The notes: generated from the letters alone by a model not told the origin. 44,509 nt of DNA from Clostridia bacterium (GCA_016287565.1 JAEFAM010000014.1:1-44509), one strand, 5' to 3'; shown: positions 16,867 to 26,014, counted from the first letter of the stretch. A program made the numbers and translations.

Positions 16867-18465
16867 TCAGAAGGATCTTTTCTTCGCGAAGACTACGGCA
16901 GCGCCGAGAGCAAGGACAGCGAGGACCGCGAACATTGCCACGGACATATCGCCGGTCTGAGCGTTCTCGTCAGCAGGGCCAATGTAGGTGAAGCTGGTGT
17001 TCGGAGTGGTGCCGGCGCCGTTGGCGCTGACGTTCTCGTCGATCTTCACGATGGTGCCGTCGGCAAGTTTCGCAACGGCAACGATCTTGTTGGTGCCTTT
17101 AAGCTCGGAAACGTCGATGGTCATATCGAATCTGGTGGCGTACTGACCGCCGTTGGCAGGATCGGTAACGGCAGCTTCGGGAGCGACTTTATAGTCGCCG
17201 AAGGTGTTCTTGCCGTTGATCTGGTAGCCAAGCTGGTCGATCTCGGTCTCGAAGCCGATCCAGCCGCGGATGCGGATGGTCTGAACGCTGCCGTCGGAAC
17301 CGTCGATCGTTCTGCCTACGCCGTCAAGTTTGTCGGAAGCAGCGCCGTCGGCCTGTCCGAAGTTCATAACGTCGTTGACGTAAATGGTATCGAAGGAAGC
17401 TCCGTGAAGCTGGAAGTCAGCGGTCTCTCCGGTGGTCTCGGGCTCAGACTCGAGAACGAGGAGTCTGTATTTCATTCCGGGATATTTGGTGGTTTCTGCG
17501 CCGTTGAGGTAAACTCCGGTGGCTTCGCCGGCGCTGGTGGTGTTGCACCAGAATCCGATGGGTTTCTCACCGATGGACTCGATCACGGCCAGGTAATCAC
17601 CGGCGGGAATGTCTTTGTCAAGGTTAAGGACGAGGGTGGCGTTATCAGCGTGGTCGAGCTCTTCGCCGTATGCCAGAGAATCGCCGGCAACGGTAGTATC
17701 GTAATCGCTGTTCCACTTGTAAATGTTAACGCAGGCACTGCTGCCGCCGCCGGGGTTGGACCACGTGGGGCTGTCGGTTCCTAAGAGAGCGCGAAGGGCG
17801 TATCCTTCGGGAACGGTGAAGCGGATGCCGAAAGCACCGGCAGCCTTCATGTCGACGGCCTCGCCGCCTTTTTCCATAAGGACGCCGTCAAGGAGCTCTT
17901 CGCCGGCGTTAGGCATCTTCGCAAAATAGTTGGAAAGGCCGGCTTCGACGAAATCGATATAGAATCCGAAAGTTTCGTCGGTGTAGGCGATCCTGACGTT
18001 GGAGTATGCGGAGTTGGCCGCGGGAAGGACCATGTAGCCCTGATCGGAAGTGACGGTGAATCTCATAGCGTACGCGCCTTTAGGCATCGTTTTTCCGAGA
18101 TCGAACTGGATTCCGTTGGCAGCGTCTCCGTCAGGATGAACTTCCTGAGAGAAAACGGGAGTGCCGGCAACAGAAGTAGCATAATCGGTATCGTAGTTGA
18201 AGAGTTCAAAGACGTACGTTACGAGGGGCTGGTTGCTGCCGTTGCTGTTCCAGTACTGGGGAAGACCAATGTAGCGGAAATCTGCAGCGACGTTGAAAGC
18301 CGCGCCGTGAGTGTTTTTCCTGCCGTCGGTATTGCCTGTCCAGACACCTACACCTACACCGCCGGTATACGATTCAACGCGCGTATAATCTTCAGCGGCA
18401 GCGGGGATAATGAACAGAGCGGCAACCATCACAACTGCGAGGATAATCGCTAATGCTTTTTTCAT
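16867..18465 (-). CDS. secreted surface protein with duplicated module and TGD-type anchor
   Basis: This 532-residue protein has a signal peptide (MKKALAIILAVVMVAALF). Two copies of a beta-rich module are visible, one with NYDTDYATSVAGTP...FDLGKTMPKGAY and one with NSDYDTTVAGDSL...LNLDKDIPAGDY. A third, distinct C-terminal domain starts near ADFQLHGASFDTIYVND. The end is AQTGDM, a hydrophobic helix and KKRSF, almost identical to the anchor of the neighbouring 416-residue protein, so the two share a sorting route. The start ATG has AAGGAGG seven bases upstream. The ligand is unknown. The module pattern suggests glycan or adhesion functions. Confidence 0.82.
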   Translation of the reverse strand: MKKALAIILAVVMVAALFIIPAAAEDYTRVESYTGGVGVGVWTGNTDGRKNTHGAAFNVAADFRYIGLPQYWNSNGSNQPLVTYVFELFNYDTDYATSVAGTPVFSQEVHPDGDAANGIQFDLGKTMPKGAYAMRFTVTSDQGYMVLPAANSAYSNVRIAYTDETFGFYIDFVEAGLSNYFAKMPNAGEELLDGVLMEKGGEAVDMKAAGAFGIRFTVPEGYALRALLGTDSPTWSNPGGGSSACVNIYKWNSDYDTTVAGDSLAYGEELDHADNATLVLNLDKDIPAGDYLAVIESIGEKPIGFWCNTTSAGEATGVYLNGAETTKYPGMKYRLLVLESEPETTGETADFQLHGASFDTIYVNDVMNFGQADGAASDKLDGVGRTIDGSDGSVQTIRIRGWIGFETEIDQLGYQINGKNTFGDYKVAPEAAVTDPANGGQYATRFDMTIDVSELKGTNKIVAVAKLADGTIVKIDENVSANGAGTTPNTSFTYIGPADENAQTGDMSVAMFAVLAVLALGAAVVFAKKRSF

Positions 18466-18522
18466 ATAGAAACCTCCTTGAAAAATAAACAGATATGATC
18501 TGCCGATTTTGTCTATACGGAG

Positions 18523-18551
18523 ATTTTAACGCAATCGTAAAAAAGAGTCAA
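18523..18551 (-). promoter_or_regulatory. sigma-A promoter of the 532-residue surface protein gene
   Basis: TTGACT (18551-18546) and TAAAAT (18528-18523) are 17 bases apart. A CAGAT/ATCTG hairpin (18490-18502) lies in the leader, as in the neighbouring surface-protein gene. Confidence 0.78.
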
Positions 18552-18581
18552 CAGAAAAGTCGGAAAAACAGCGAAAAAAGA

Positions 18582-19370
18582 TCAAATGACCGTGACTCCG
18601 CTTGCCCTGCAGGCCGCGGCGATATCCTCCGGCGGCTCGCATTCGCACACCAGATAGTCGATCTGGCCCAGTTCCGCCAAAGTAAAGAGCAGACTTTTAT
18701 CGAATTTCGAAGAATCAAGCAGCATGATGACGGTGCGCGCACGGGCAATGACCGTGTGCTTCAGTTCCGCCTCGTAAATGTTCGACACGGTAAAGCCCGC
18801 ATCAACCGAGCAGCCGGACGCAGACATAAACGCCAGCTCGATATTGATATTGTCAACGAAATTGACGGAGATCGGTCCGGAGACCGACAGCGTGTTCCGG
18901 TTCACGGTGCCTCCCGGAACCATGACGGTGACGTTGTGGCGCGGCGCAAGCTCCTGAGCCACGTTGACCCCGTTCGTGATGATGGTCATAGTCTCGTCCG
19001 GAACGATCCTTGCCAGCGCCATCACTGTGGAACCGGCGTCGAAATAGATCGAGCGGCCTTTCTCCACGAACCGGAGCGCCTTGCGGGCGATCACGTCCTT
19101 GGCCTCGCGGTTGGATCCGGCTCTCAGCATATACTCGTTCTCCTCGCCGCTCTGGCCGTGCCAGGCGTGAGAATCGCCCAGGCTCCGGATGCTCACCGCG
19201 CCGCCGCGGGTGCGGATGATCCGGCCCTCCTGCTCGAGCTGGATGAGGTCCCGCCGGATGGTCATCTCCGAAACGCCGGAAAAGCGGCCGCAAAGCTCGG
19301 CCAGAGTTGCCTCGCCTTTAAGGTCGATCAACGTCAATATCTCGCTGCGTCTTTCTTCTGTTTCTGCCAT
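18582..19370 (-). CDS. DeoR/GlpR-family transcriptional regulator
   Basis: This 262-residue regulator has an N-terminal winged helix-turn-helix (ERRSEILTLIDLKGEATLAE, then VSEMTIRRDLIQLEQEGRI) followed by RTRGGA, the DeoR signature. The C-terminal DeoR effector domain includes YFDAGSTVMALA, normally a sugar-phosphate sensor. The start at ATG 19370 matches the family length. An upstream TTG at 19445 would add about 25 residues and lacks a usable ribosome binding site. No target operator could be assigned. It may act on the flanking surface-protein or dehydrogenase genes, but this is only proximity. Confidence 0.92.
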   Translation of the reverse strand: MAETEERRSEILTLIDLKGEATLAELCGRFSGVSEMTIRRDLIQLEQEGRIIRTRGGAVSIRSLGDSHAWHGQSGEENEYMLRAGSNREAKDVIARKALRFVEKGRSIYFDAGSTVMALARIVPDETMTIITNGVNVAQELAPRHNVTVMVPGGTVNRNTLSVSGPISVNFVDNINIELAFMSASGCSVDAGFTVSNIYEAELKHTVIARARTVIMLLDSSKFDKSLLFTLAELGQIDYLVCECEPPEDIAAACRASGVTVI

Positions 19371-19451
19371 TTTCTGCGGGGCTCCCGGGAAAACCTTAAA
19401 CCTCTGAAACAGGGCGTCAACGGCTCTTTGCTGAGCCTTTGTCAAACCCTT

Positions 19452-19484
19452 AAGAAAGGGGACAGGCCCCTGCGGCCTGCCCCC
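19452..19484 (-). terminator. terminator of the dehydrogenase operon
   Basis: A GC-rich hairpin on the minus strand (GGGGGCAGGCC ... GGGCCTGTCCCC) is followed by TTTCTTA, just past the E1 stop. The T-run is imperfect, so some read-through into the DeoR gene is possible. Confidence 0.65.
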
Positions 19485-19500
19485 TGAAAAGATCTTACGG

Positions 19501-21972
19501 TCATACGCCTTTCTTGGCGATCCTCATAAGCTCGTTGGTGGTGTAGTTCACGTTGGGCGTGGTCACGTGGCCCTTGAGCGGGATGATCTTCTGATCGATG
19601 GCGTCAAGGATCCAGGAAGTCTGCGGGAAGAAGTCTGCGTCAAACTCGTAAGCGGGAGTTATCCAGTTCTTCGCGCCGACGATGACCGGAGGCGCGTCAA
19701 GGTAATCGAAGGCCATCTCGGTGATGTTGGCGGCCAGGTCGTTGAGGAAGGAGCCTCTCGTGCAGGCGTCGGAAGCAAGAACGATCTTGCCCGTCTTCTT
19801 CACGGAGTTGATGACTTTCTCGTAATTGAACGGAACCAGCGAACGGGCGTCGATGACTTCGGCGGAGATGTTGTACTTCTCCTGAAGGATCTTGGCCGCT
19901 TCGAGAGCTTTGTACAGCGTGACGCCGATGGTCAGGATCGTCAGGTCGGAACCTTCGCGCTTGATATCGGGCTCGCCGATCTCGATGTCGTAATTCTCCA
20001 CGGGAACGCCGCCCTTGTGGAACTCTTCGCCTTTATCGTAAATACGCTGAGACTCGAAGAAGATGACGGGGTCGGTGCCGTTGAGAGCCGCGTTCATGAG
20101 ACCTTTGGCATCGTAAGGAGTGACGGGGAAGACCACCTTGAGGCCGGGGATGTGGCCGCAGAGAGAAGTCCAGTCCTGAGAGTGCTGGGCGCCGTACTTG
20201 GAACCGACGGAAACGCGGAGCACCATGGGCATCTTCAGCACGCCGGCGCTCATGGACTGCCATTTAGCCATCTGGTTGAAGATCTCGTCGCCTGCGCAGC
20301 CAAGGAAGTCGCAGTACATAAGCTCTACCAGAGCGCGGCCGCCGGACATGGCGTAACCGACTGCGGTACCGACGATAGCTGCCTCGGAGATCGGGGAGTT
20401 GAACAGTCTGTGGTAGGGGATGGCTTCGGTGAGTCCTCTGTAGACAGCGAAGGCGCCGCCCCAGTCTCTGTTCTCTTCGCCGTAAGCCACCAGCGTGGGA
20501 TCCTCGTAGAACTTGCTGATGATGGCTTCAAACACACCGTCTCTGTAGTTGTAGACTTTCAGTTTGGAAACGGGCTTGCCGTCCTTGTCGAAACCGAAAC
20601 GCTCTTTCTTGGCGATCTGCTGAACTCTGGGATCGTCTTCCATCGGGATGAGCACGTCGGGCTTCGCGTCGGAAAGCTTGGCGATCTTCTGGTTGGAATA
20701 CATAAGATCTTCCAGCTGGTGAGGATTCTTGATGAAGTCCATTCTCGGAGAGATGGAAGTATCGGCGGCCATGGCGCAGATCCTGGTGATGAGGTTGACC
20801 ACCCACTCGTTGATGGAGTCGATCTCGGACTGAGTAGTGACGCCGGCAAGGATCAGCTTGTTCTTGAATTCGTCGGTGGCGTTGCCCTCGAACCACATAT
20901 CGATCTCTTCCTTGGTCCTGTAGCTGGAGGCGTCGGAAGGAGAGTGGCCGGTGGTACGGTAGGTCAGCGTGTCAAGGAGCACGGGGCCTTCCTTCTTCTC
21001 GATGATCTCTTTCTTTCTGCGGATGGCGTCGATAACGGCCAGCGGATTGTATCCGTCAACTCTTTCGGCGTGCATCTGGTTGGGAGTGACGCCTGCGCCG
21101 ATCCTGGCAGCGATCTCGTAACCCATGGTCTCGCCGTTGGTCTGGCCGCCCATGGCGTACTGGTTGTTGAAGATATTGAAGATGATCGGAAGTCCGCCCT
21201 TCATATCGTCGCCCCAGAGCTTCTTGTACTGGTCCATAGTGGCGAAGCAGAGAGCTTCCCAGACGGGACCGCGGCCCATGGCGCCGTCGCCGATGTTGGC
21301 GATAACGATACCGGGTTTGCGGTTGACCTTCTTAAACAGAGCGGAACCGGTTGCGATAGTGGCGCTGCCGCCCACTATGGCGTTGTTCGGATAGATTCCG
21401 AAGGGGCAGAAGAAAGCGTGCATGGAGCCGCCCAGGCCTTTGTGGAAGCCGGTCTCGCGGGCGAACATCTCGGCGAGAGTTCCGTAGATAAGGAAGTCGA
21501 TAGCCAGCTCTTTTACGGTCTTCTGGTCTTTCTGGACGATCTTCAGGATGGAGCCGTCGAAGTAGGTCTCCATGATGTCCATCAGCTCTTTATCGCTGAG
21601 CTTCTCGATGGCGGAGAGGCCTTTGGCAAGGATCTCGCCGTGGCTTCTGTGGGAACCGAAAATCCAGTCGTCTGTGGTGAGCAGGTAAGCCTCGCCGACC
21701 GCGGAACCTTCCTGGCCGATGGACAGGTGGGCGGGTCCGGGATGCTTGTACTGCACGCCGTTGTAGTTCTCGGTGGTCTTGATGGAGTTGATCATCGTCT
21801 CGAACTCGCGGATGATCTTCATGTCACGGTAGATGCGAAGGAAATCTTCTTTGGTGTAGTTGGCCTTCTCATCTTCGATGGTCTTATTGTACTGGTTTAC
21901 CGGGATGTCCTGGAATTTTACCCAGCCGGGCTGACGTACGACGTTTTCGTCAATAAATTGTGATTTTGGCAT
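19501..21972 (-). CDS. fused E1 alpha-beta subunit of a 2-oxoacid (probably pyruvate) dehydrogenase complex
   Basis: This 823-residue thiamine-diphosphate enzyme carries both E1 subunits in one chain. The alpha part (about residues 40-430) has the thiamine motif GDGAMG (228-233) ending with NN at 269-270. The beta part (about 480-820) has YGEENRDWGGAF, the SEAAIVG block and the C-terminal DACTRGSF region. It decarboxylates a 2-oxoacid and loads the acyl group onto the E2 lipoyl arm. It is the last gene of an operon after E2 and E3, with a 54-base gap to E3. In many bacteria E1 alpha and beta are separate genes, so the fusion is notable. Pyruvate is the likely substrate, but acetoin or branched-chain oxoacids are not excluded. 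Confidence 0.92.
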   Translation of the reverse strand: MPKSQFIDENVVRQPGWVKFQDIPVNQYNKTIEDEKANYTKEDFLRIYRDMKIIREFETMINSIKTTENYNGVQYKHPGPAHLSIGQEGSAVGEAYLLTTDDWIFGSHRSHGEILAKGLSAIEKLSDKELMDIMETYFDGSILKIVQKDQKTVKELAIDFLIYGTLAEMFARETGFHKGLGGSMHAFFCPFGIYPNNAIVGGSATIATGSALFKKVNRKPGIVIANIGDGAMGRGPVWEALCFATMDQYKKLWGDDMKGGLPIIFNIFNNQYAMGGQTNGETMGYEIAARIGAGVTPNQMHAERVDGYNPLAVIDAIRRKKEIIEKKEGPVLLDTLTYRTTGHSPSDASSYRTKEEIDMWFEGNATDEFKNKLILAGVTTQSEIDSINEWVVNLITRICAMAADTSISPRMDFIKNPHQLEDLMYSNQKIAKLSDAKPDVLIPMEDDPRVQQIAKKERFGFDKDGKPVSKLKVYNYRDGVFEAIISKFYEDPTLVAYGEENRDWGGAFAVYRGLTEAIPYHRLFNSPISEAAIVGTAVGYAMSGGRALVELMYCDFLGCAGDEIFNQMAKWQSMSAGVLKMPMVLRVSVGSKYGAQHSQDWTSLCGHIPGLKVVFPVTPYDAKGLMNAALNGTDPVIFFESQRIYDKGEEFHKGGVPVENYDIEIGEPDIKREGSDLTILTIGVTLYKALEAAKILQEKYNISAEVIDARSLVPFNYEKVINSVKKTGKIVLASDACTRGSFLNDLAANITEMAFDYLDAPPVIVGAKNWITPAYEFDADFFPQTSWILDAIDQKIIPLKGHVTTPNVNYTTNELMRIAKKGV

Positions 21973-22026
21973 GTTCTATTACCTCTTTCTGCTAAAATTA
22001 TTACTTTCTATTCGCGTAATTCGCGG

Positions 22027-23397
22027 TCAGTCCTCAAACTCGAAGATGGCCTCGCGGATGATCTCGCAAACCGACGGATGCGGGAAAACGAGCTTTTTGA
22101 TGTCGGCAACGCGCATCTGGGATTCGATGAGGATCCCGGCGCCGTAGATGATCTCGGAAGAATGGTATCCGATCATGTGCACGCCGATGACGTTCCTGTA
22201 CTTCTTATCGATCAGCACTTTGATGATTCCGTCTCCGCCTTCGTTCTCGGCAACGTATCTGCCGGAATAGAGCATTGACAGTTTCTTCACTTCGTAATCG
22301 ATGCCTTTCTTCTGGGCGCTCTCTTCGGTCTCGCCGACGGCGGCAACTTCCGGATTCGTGTAGATGACAGAGGGGATGGCGTCGTAGCGCATAAAGTCTT
22401 TTTTGCCCAGGATGTTGTTGATGGCAACTTCGGTCTCGCGGTAGGCGGTGTGAGCCAGCATGGAGAAGCCGTTGACGTCGCCGGTGGCGTATACGCCCGC
22501 AATGTTGGTCTGGCCCTTGTCGTCGGTCTTGATCTTGCCGCGTTCGGTCTCTACGCCGATGGTCTCAAGCCCGAGTCCCTCAGTGAACGCCCGGCGCCCG
22601 ATGGAGAGCAGCACTTTGTCGGCGGGAACTTCGAGGACCTGATCGCCCTTTTTGTAGATGACCTTGCCGGGCTCCACGCCGGTGACGGCGCAGCCGAGGT
22701 TGAAGGTGATGCCTTTTTTCTCGTAGTTCTTAAGCAGGATCTCGGAGATCTCGCGGTCGGTGGGACCGGCGATCTTGTCCATCATTTCCACCACGGTGAC
22801 TTTGGATCCGGCGGAATTGAAGTAGGAAGCCATCTCGAGGCCGATAACGCCGCCGCCGATGATGACCAGCTTTTCCGGGATCTCCTGGAGATCGAGGATC
22901 TCTCTGTTGGTGAGCACGAATCCGTTGGCCAGGCCTTCCTTAACGCCGGGAATCGGAGGAGTTACGGGAACGGAACCGGTGCAGATCATCAGTTTCTTGC
23001 CCGTGTAGACTTCGCCGTTGGCTTCGACTTTGAAGCCTTCCGCGTCGCGGCCTTTAATGGTGGCAACGGCCATGACGGTGGTGACTTTGTTCTTCTTCAG
23101 CTTGGCCTGGATGCCGCCGACCAGCGTCTTCACGACTTTGTTCTTGCGCGCCACGACGGCTTTGTGGTCGAGTTTGAGACCTTCAGCGGTCACGCCGTAT
23201 TTCTCGCCGTGAGCGGCTCCGTCGTAGATCTTCGCGGAGTAAAGGAACGCTTTGGAGGGGATGCAGCCTTCGTTAAGGCAGACGCCGCCGATGAAGCGCT
23301 TCTCGATGAGCAGAGTCTGAAGGCCTGCGTCGGACGCTCTTTCGGCTGCCAGATATCCCGCGGGACCTCCGCCGATAACTATCAAATCATATGCCAT
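22027..23397 (-). CDS. lpdA: dihydrolipoamide dehydrogenase (E3)
   Basis: This 456-residue flavoprotein reoxidises the E2 lipoyl arm with NAD. The FAD-binding GGGPAGY is at residues 9-15, the redox-active disulfide C40/C45 is in GGVCLNEGCIPSK, and the NAD-binding site is IIGGGVIGLEMAS. The second FAD contact is in YATGDVNG, and the C-terminal active-site histidine is in FPHPSVCEII. The length is typical and no lipoyl domain is fused. It lies between the E2 and E1 genes of the same operon. Confidence 0.96.
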   Translation of the reverse strand: MAYDLIVIGGGPAGYLAAERASDAGLQTLLIEKRFIGGVCLNEGCIPSKAFLYSAKIYDGAAHGEKYGVTAEGLKLDHKAVVARKNKVVKTLVGGIQAKLKKNKVTTVMAVATIKGRDAEGFKVEANGEVYTGKKLMICTGSVPVTPPIPGVKEGLANGFVLTNREILDLQEIPEKLVIIGGGVIGLEMASYFNSAGSKVTVVEMMDKIAGPTDREISEILLKNYEKKGITFNLGCAVTGVEPGKVIYKKGDQVLEVPADKVLLSIGRRAFTEGLGLETIGVETERGKIKTDDKGQTNIAGVYATGDVNGFSMLAHTAYRETEVAINNILGKKDFMRYDAIPSVIYTNPEVAAVGETEESAQKKGIDYEVKKLSMLYSGRYVAENEGGDGIIKVLIDKKYRNVIGVHMIGYHSSEIIYGAGILIESQMRVADIKKLVFPHPSVCEIIREAIFEFED

Positions 23398-23456
23398 AAT
23401 AATACTCCTTTTCGATTATGCGGCGGGACGGACAACGCGCCCGTCCCCGGCCTTTA

Positions 23457-25214
23457 TTATTTTATGAGCAGCATCGTGAAGTTCTCCAGGTTCTTGCAAA
23501 GTTCCTGAAGGAATCTGGCCGCGGGAGCTCCGTCGAGAGCTCTGTGGTCGAAGGTGAGGGAGAGCGTCATCGCTTGGTAGGTCTTGAAGGAAGCGCCGTC
23601 CGCCTTGACTCTGGTCTGGAGCGTGTTGACGCCCAGGATGCAGGTCTGAGGAGGATTGATGACAGGCGTGAAGGACTCGATCCCCATGGTTCCCAGGTTG
23701 GTAACGGTGAAGGTGCCGCCCTTGAGATCGTCGGGATTGATGGTGCCGCCCTGCGCAGCGGTGGCAAGCGCCTTGGCTTCCAGGGAGATCTCGTTCAGCG
23801 ACTTCAGGTTAGCGTTGCGCAGCGTGGGTACCATAAGGCCTCTGGGCGTGTCGACGGCGATGCCCAGATGCACGTTCTTGAAGTAGCGCATGACCGTGCC
23901 GTCTTCGATGAAGTTGGCGTTGCAGTCTTTATAGTTGAGGATCGTGCGGGATACGGCGTACAGGATGATGTCGTTGATGGTGACGTTGGCCAGGCCGAGT
24001 TTCTCCCGGACTTCCTTCAGCTGACGGCGGAACTCCAGAATGTTGGTGGCGTCGAAGGAGGCGTTCAGAGTGAGCTGAGCCATCGTGGAGAGGGAAGCGT
24101 GCATGGACTTGGAAATGACCTTGCGGATGTTGGGGATCTTGACGTCCTCGTATTCTGCGCCGGTGTCTTTCGCTTCTGCTTTTGCAGGCTCTGCCTTCGC
24201 GGCTTCGGCGGGTTTTGCGGCTTCGGCGGGCTTCGCGGTGAGGTCGGCGGTACCGATCTTTCCGGCAAACGCGGTCCCTTCCATACCGGCTTTCGCCAGG
24301 TCGGCTGCGGCAAACGTGGTGTTTCCGCCTGCGGCAATAAAGTCGCGCACGTCTTTTTCTATAACTCTGCCCTCGGCGCCGGTACCGACAACGAAATCGG
24401 TGTTGACGCCAGCTCTCTCGGCGAAGTTGCGGGCTCTGGGAGAAACGAAATGTCTCTCGCCCTCTTTGACCACGGGAGCAGCGACGACAGCGGCGGCAAC
24501 AGGTGCCTGGGCCTGAGCCTCGGCGGCAGGAGCATTGTCCGCAGCAGGAGCAGCGGCGCCGCCCTTGGGATCGAATTCCGCGAAGCTGTCTCCGGGCTTT
24601 CCGATCACGGCAACGTTCTGCAGGCAGGGTACGTCGTCGCCTTCTTCGGCGAAGATGGCGAGCACGGTGCCTTCGAATTTAGATTCTTCATCAAAGGTAG
24701 CTTTATCGGTCTCGTAGGTGAAAAGGTTGTCTCCTACTTTAACGACGTCGCCGACTTTAACGTTCCATTTAGAAATGATGCAGCTTTCGACTGACTGTCC
24801 CTGGCGAGGCATGATGACGGGGTTGGCGTCGGACTTCGGACCTGCCGCGGGAGCCGGTGCCGCCTGAGCGGGTGCTGCCGGTGCTGCCTGAGCGGGAGCC
24901 GCTTCTGCTTTAGCCGGAGCCTCGGCCGCGGGTGCCGCCTTCGCGCCGTTGGGATCGAACTCGGCAAAGCTTTCTCCGGGTTCTCCGATCACGCAGACGT
25001 TGGTGAGGCAGGGCACGTCGTCTCCTTCAGCAAAAAAGACGGCCAACATGGTTCCGCTGATCTTCGCTTCCTCATCGAACGTGGCCTTATCGGTCTCGTA
25101 AGTGAAAAGCGTGTCGCCCTCGGCAACCTTATCGCCCGGCTTTTTCGCCCAGTTTGAAATGATGCAGCTTTCAACAGACTGTCCCTGACGGGGCATAATA
25201 ATGGGTGTGGCCAT
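23457..25214 (-). CDS. dihydrolipoamide acyltransferase (E2) with two lipoyl domains
   Basis: This 585-residue core of the dehydrogenase complex has two lipoyl domains with ETDKATFDEE motifs (lipoyl lysines K43 and K171), each preceded by the identical MPRQGQSVESCIIS. Ala/Pro linkers join them. The E3/E1-binding domain is at about 256-293 (SPRARNFAERAGV...GRVIEKDV), a second Ala/Pro/Glu/Lys linker follows, and the catalytic domain spans about 355-585 with DHRALDG (H557, D561). It is first in the operon. The start ATG has AAGGAGG seven bases upstream. A lipoyl ligase or synthase is needed but is not in this window. Confidence 0.95.
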   Translation of the reverse strand: MATPIIMPRQGQSVESCIISNWAKKPGDKVAEGDTLFTYETDKATFDEEAKISGTMLAVFFAEGDDVPCLTNVCVIGEPGESFAEFDPNGAKAAPAAEAPAKAEAAPAQAAPAAPAQAAPAPAAGPKSDANPVIMPRQGQSVESCIISKWNVKVGDVVKVGDNLFTYETDKATFDEESKFEGTVLAIFAEEGDDVPCLQNVAVIGKPGDSFAEFDPKGGAAAPAADNAPAAEAQAQAPVAAAVVAAPVVKEGERHFVSPRARNFAERAGVNTDFVVGTGAEGRVIEKDVRDFIAAGGNTTFAAADLAKAGMEGTAFAGKIGTADLTAKPAEAAKPAEAAKAEPAKAEAKDTGAEYEDVKIPNIRKVISKSMHASLSTMAQLTLNASFDATNILEFRRQLKEVREKLGLANVTINDIILYAVSRTILNYKDCNANFIEDGTVMRYFKNVHLGIAVDTPRGLMVPTLRNANLKSLNEISLEAKALATAAQGGTINPDDLKGGTFTVTNLGTMGIESFTPVINPPQTCILGVNTLQTRVKADGASFKTYQAMTLSLTFDHRALDGAPAARFLQELCKNLENFTMLLIK

Positions 25215-25239
25215 TGAAAAACCTCCTTGGAATGATATG

Positions 25240-25255
25240 GTACAAAAGGTTGTAC
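25240..25255. promoter_or_regulatory. inverted repeat in the dehydrogenase operon leader
   Basis: GTACAA-AAGG-TTGTAC is a perfect 6-base inverted repeat located shortly before the E2 ribosome binding site. It could be an operator half-pair or a leader hairpin. Confidence 0.5.
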
Positions 25256-25275
25256 TCTGAATGATTTTGGGATCG

Positions 25276-25294
25276 GATGAAAATTTTTTTCATC
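25276..25294. promoter_or_regulatory. inverted repeat at the transcription start of the dehydrogenase operon
   Basis: GATGAAAA-TTT-TTTTCATC is a perfect 8-base inverted repeat lying just downstream of the predicted start point of the operon promoter. That is a typical place for a repressor site. Confidence 0.55.
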
Positions 25295-25304
25295 AATCTG
25301 TGAA

Positions 25305-25333
25305 ATTATAACATCCGGCGTCGGTGGTGTCAA
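25305..25333 (-). promoter_or_regulatory. consensus sigma-A promoter of the dehydrogenase operon
   Basis: TTGACA (25333-25328) and TATAAT (25310-25305) with a 17-base spacer form a perfect consensus on the minus strand. The expected leader is about 80 bases. Confidence 0.9.
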
Positions 25334-25510
25334 CAGGAAAAACGGCCGAAAAGCTGACGAATGACGACCGAAAAACCGACAAAAATATGGCGAAAGGGGG
25401 CGTTGCCGCAGAGCTTGAAATGAGCGCGAATATACAAAAATGGCTTCTCTGTTTCTACTCATGCTTCTCGGAAGCAGCTGCGCTGTCTCCATACACGCTT
25501 CCTCATAATA

Positions 25511-25875
25511 ATTCGAGGGTTTCAACGTTTTTCGTAGATTCCCTCGAATCTTTACCACATCTGCTCTGTCTGAAAAAAGCTTGTTTTGAAAAAATCGAGG
25601 GCTCGGATATTTTTACAACTAATCCTCGAAAACGACAAGGCCTCGCGCTGTCTTTGAATAGTTGTCATACGTTTTTTGCTCTGAACACCCTTTGAAATGA
25701 GCATAAACATCAGGGATCTCTGCGTTTTCCTTCTTTTCCCTCGAAAACGGTGGAGCCTCTTGCGACGCTGGCTGATTAAATGAGCAAGAACGTCCGGGAT
25801 TTTGTCGCACGACATTTATTTCCCTCGAAAGCGACAGAGCCTCCCGCGACATGAGCCGCTCAGATGAGCATAAAC
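25511..25875. repeat. degenerate intergenic repeat cluster around CCCTCGAA
   Basis: CCCTCGAA or CCTCGAA recurs at 25541, 25623, 25738 and 25822 (intervals 82, 115 and 84). After the last three it is followed by AACGAC/AGCGAC-like bases and a GCCTC-GCG element. ATGAGCA-AAACGTC-like elements occur near 25696, 25780 and 25864. The first two copies have an inverted partner (ATTCGAGGG at 25511 and TCGAGG at 25595), so they can form hairpins. No gene is supported in 25334-26014. Confidence 0.6.
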
Positions 25876-26014
25876 GTCAAGAATTTACAACAACGCACGT
25901 AAGCATCAATTGCGTCCCATTTTTGGTACGCGTTCCGATCTATTATGTTCCCACAAAGGCAATGCGGCAGACATAGTCAACCGCTAATACAATTGCCAAA
26001 GAAGGAGAATGAAT

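Noticed and set aside
15397-17784. Two long plus-strand frames opposite the surface-protein genes
   Set aside because: The minus-strand genes have signal peptides, ribosome binding sites, promoters and terminators. The plus-strand frames have none.
19567-21963. 798-codon plus-strand open frame opposite the E1 gene
   Set aside because: It is the exact antisense of a clearly coding E1 fusion with conserved motifs. It has no ribosome binding site and only shadow-type composition, so it is a by-product of the codon usage of E1.
25511-25875. CRISPR array
   Set aside because: The repeats are degenerate, spaced unevenly at 82-115 bases and lack equal-length spacers. No cas genes are present.
25334-26014. 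Small open frames on both strands in the intergenic repeat cluster
   Set aside because: They read through the degenerate repeats, lack ribosome binding sites and give low-complexity peptides.
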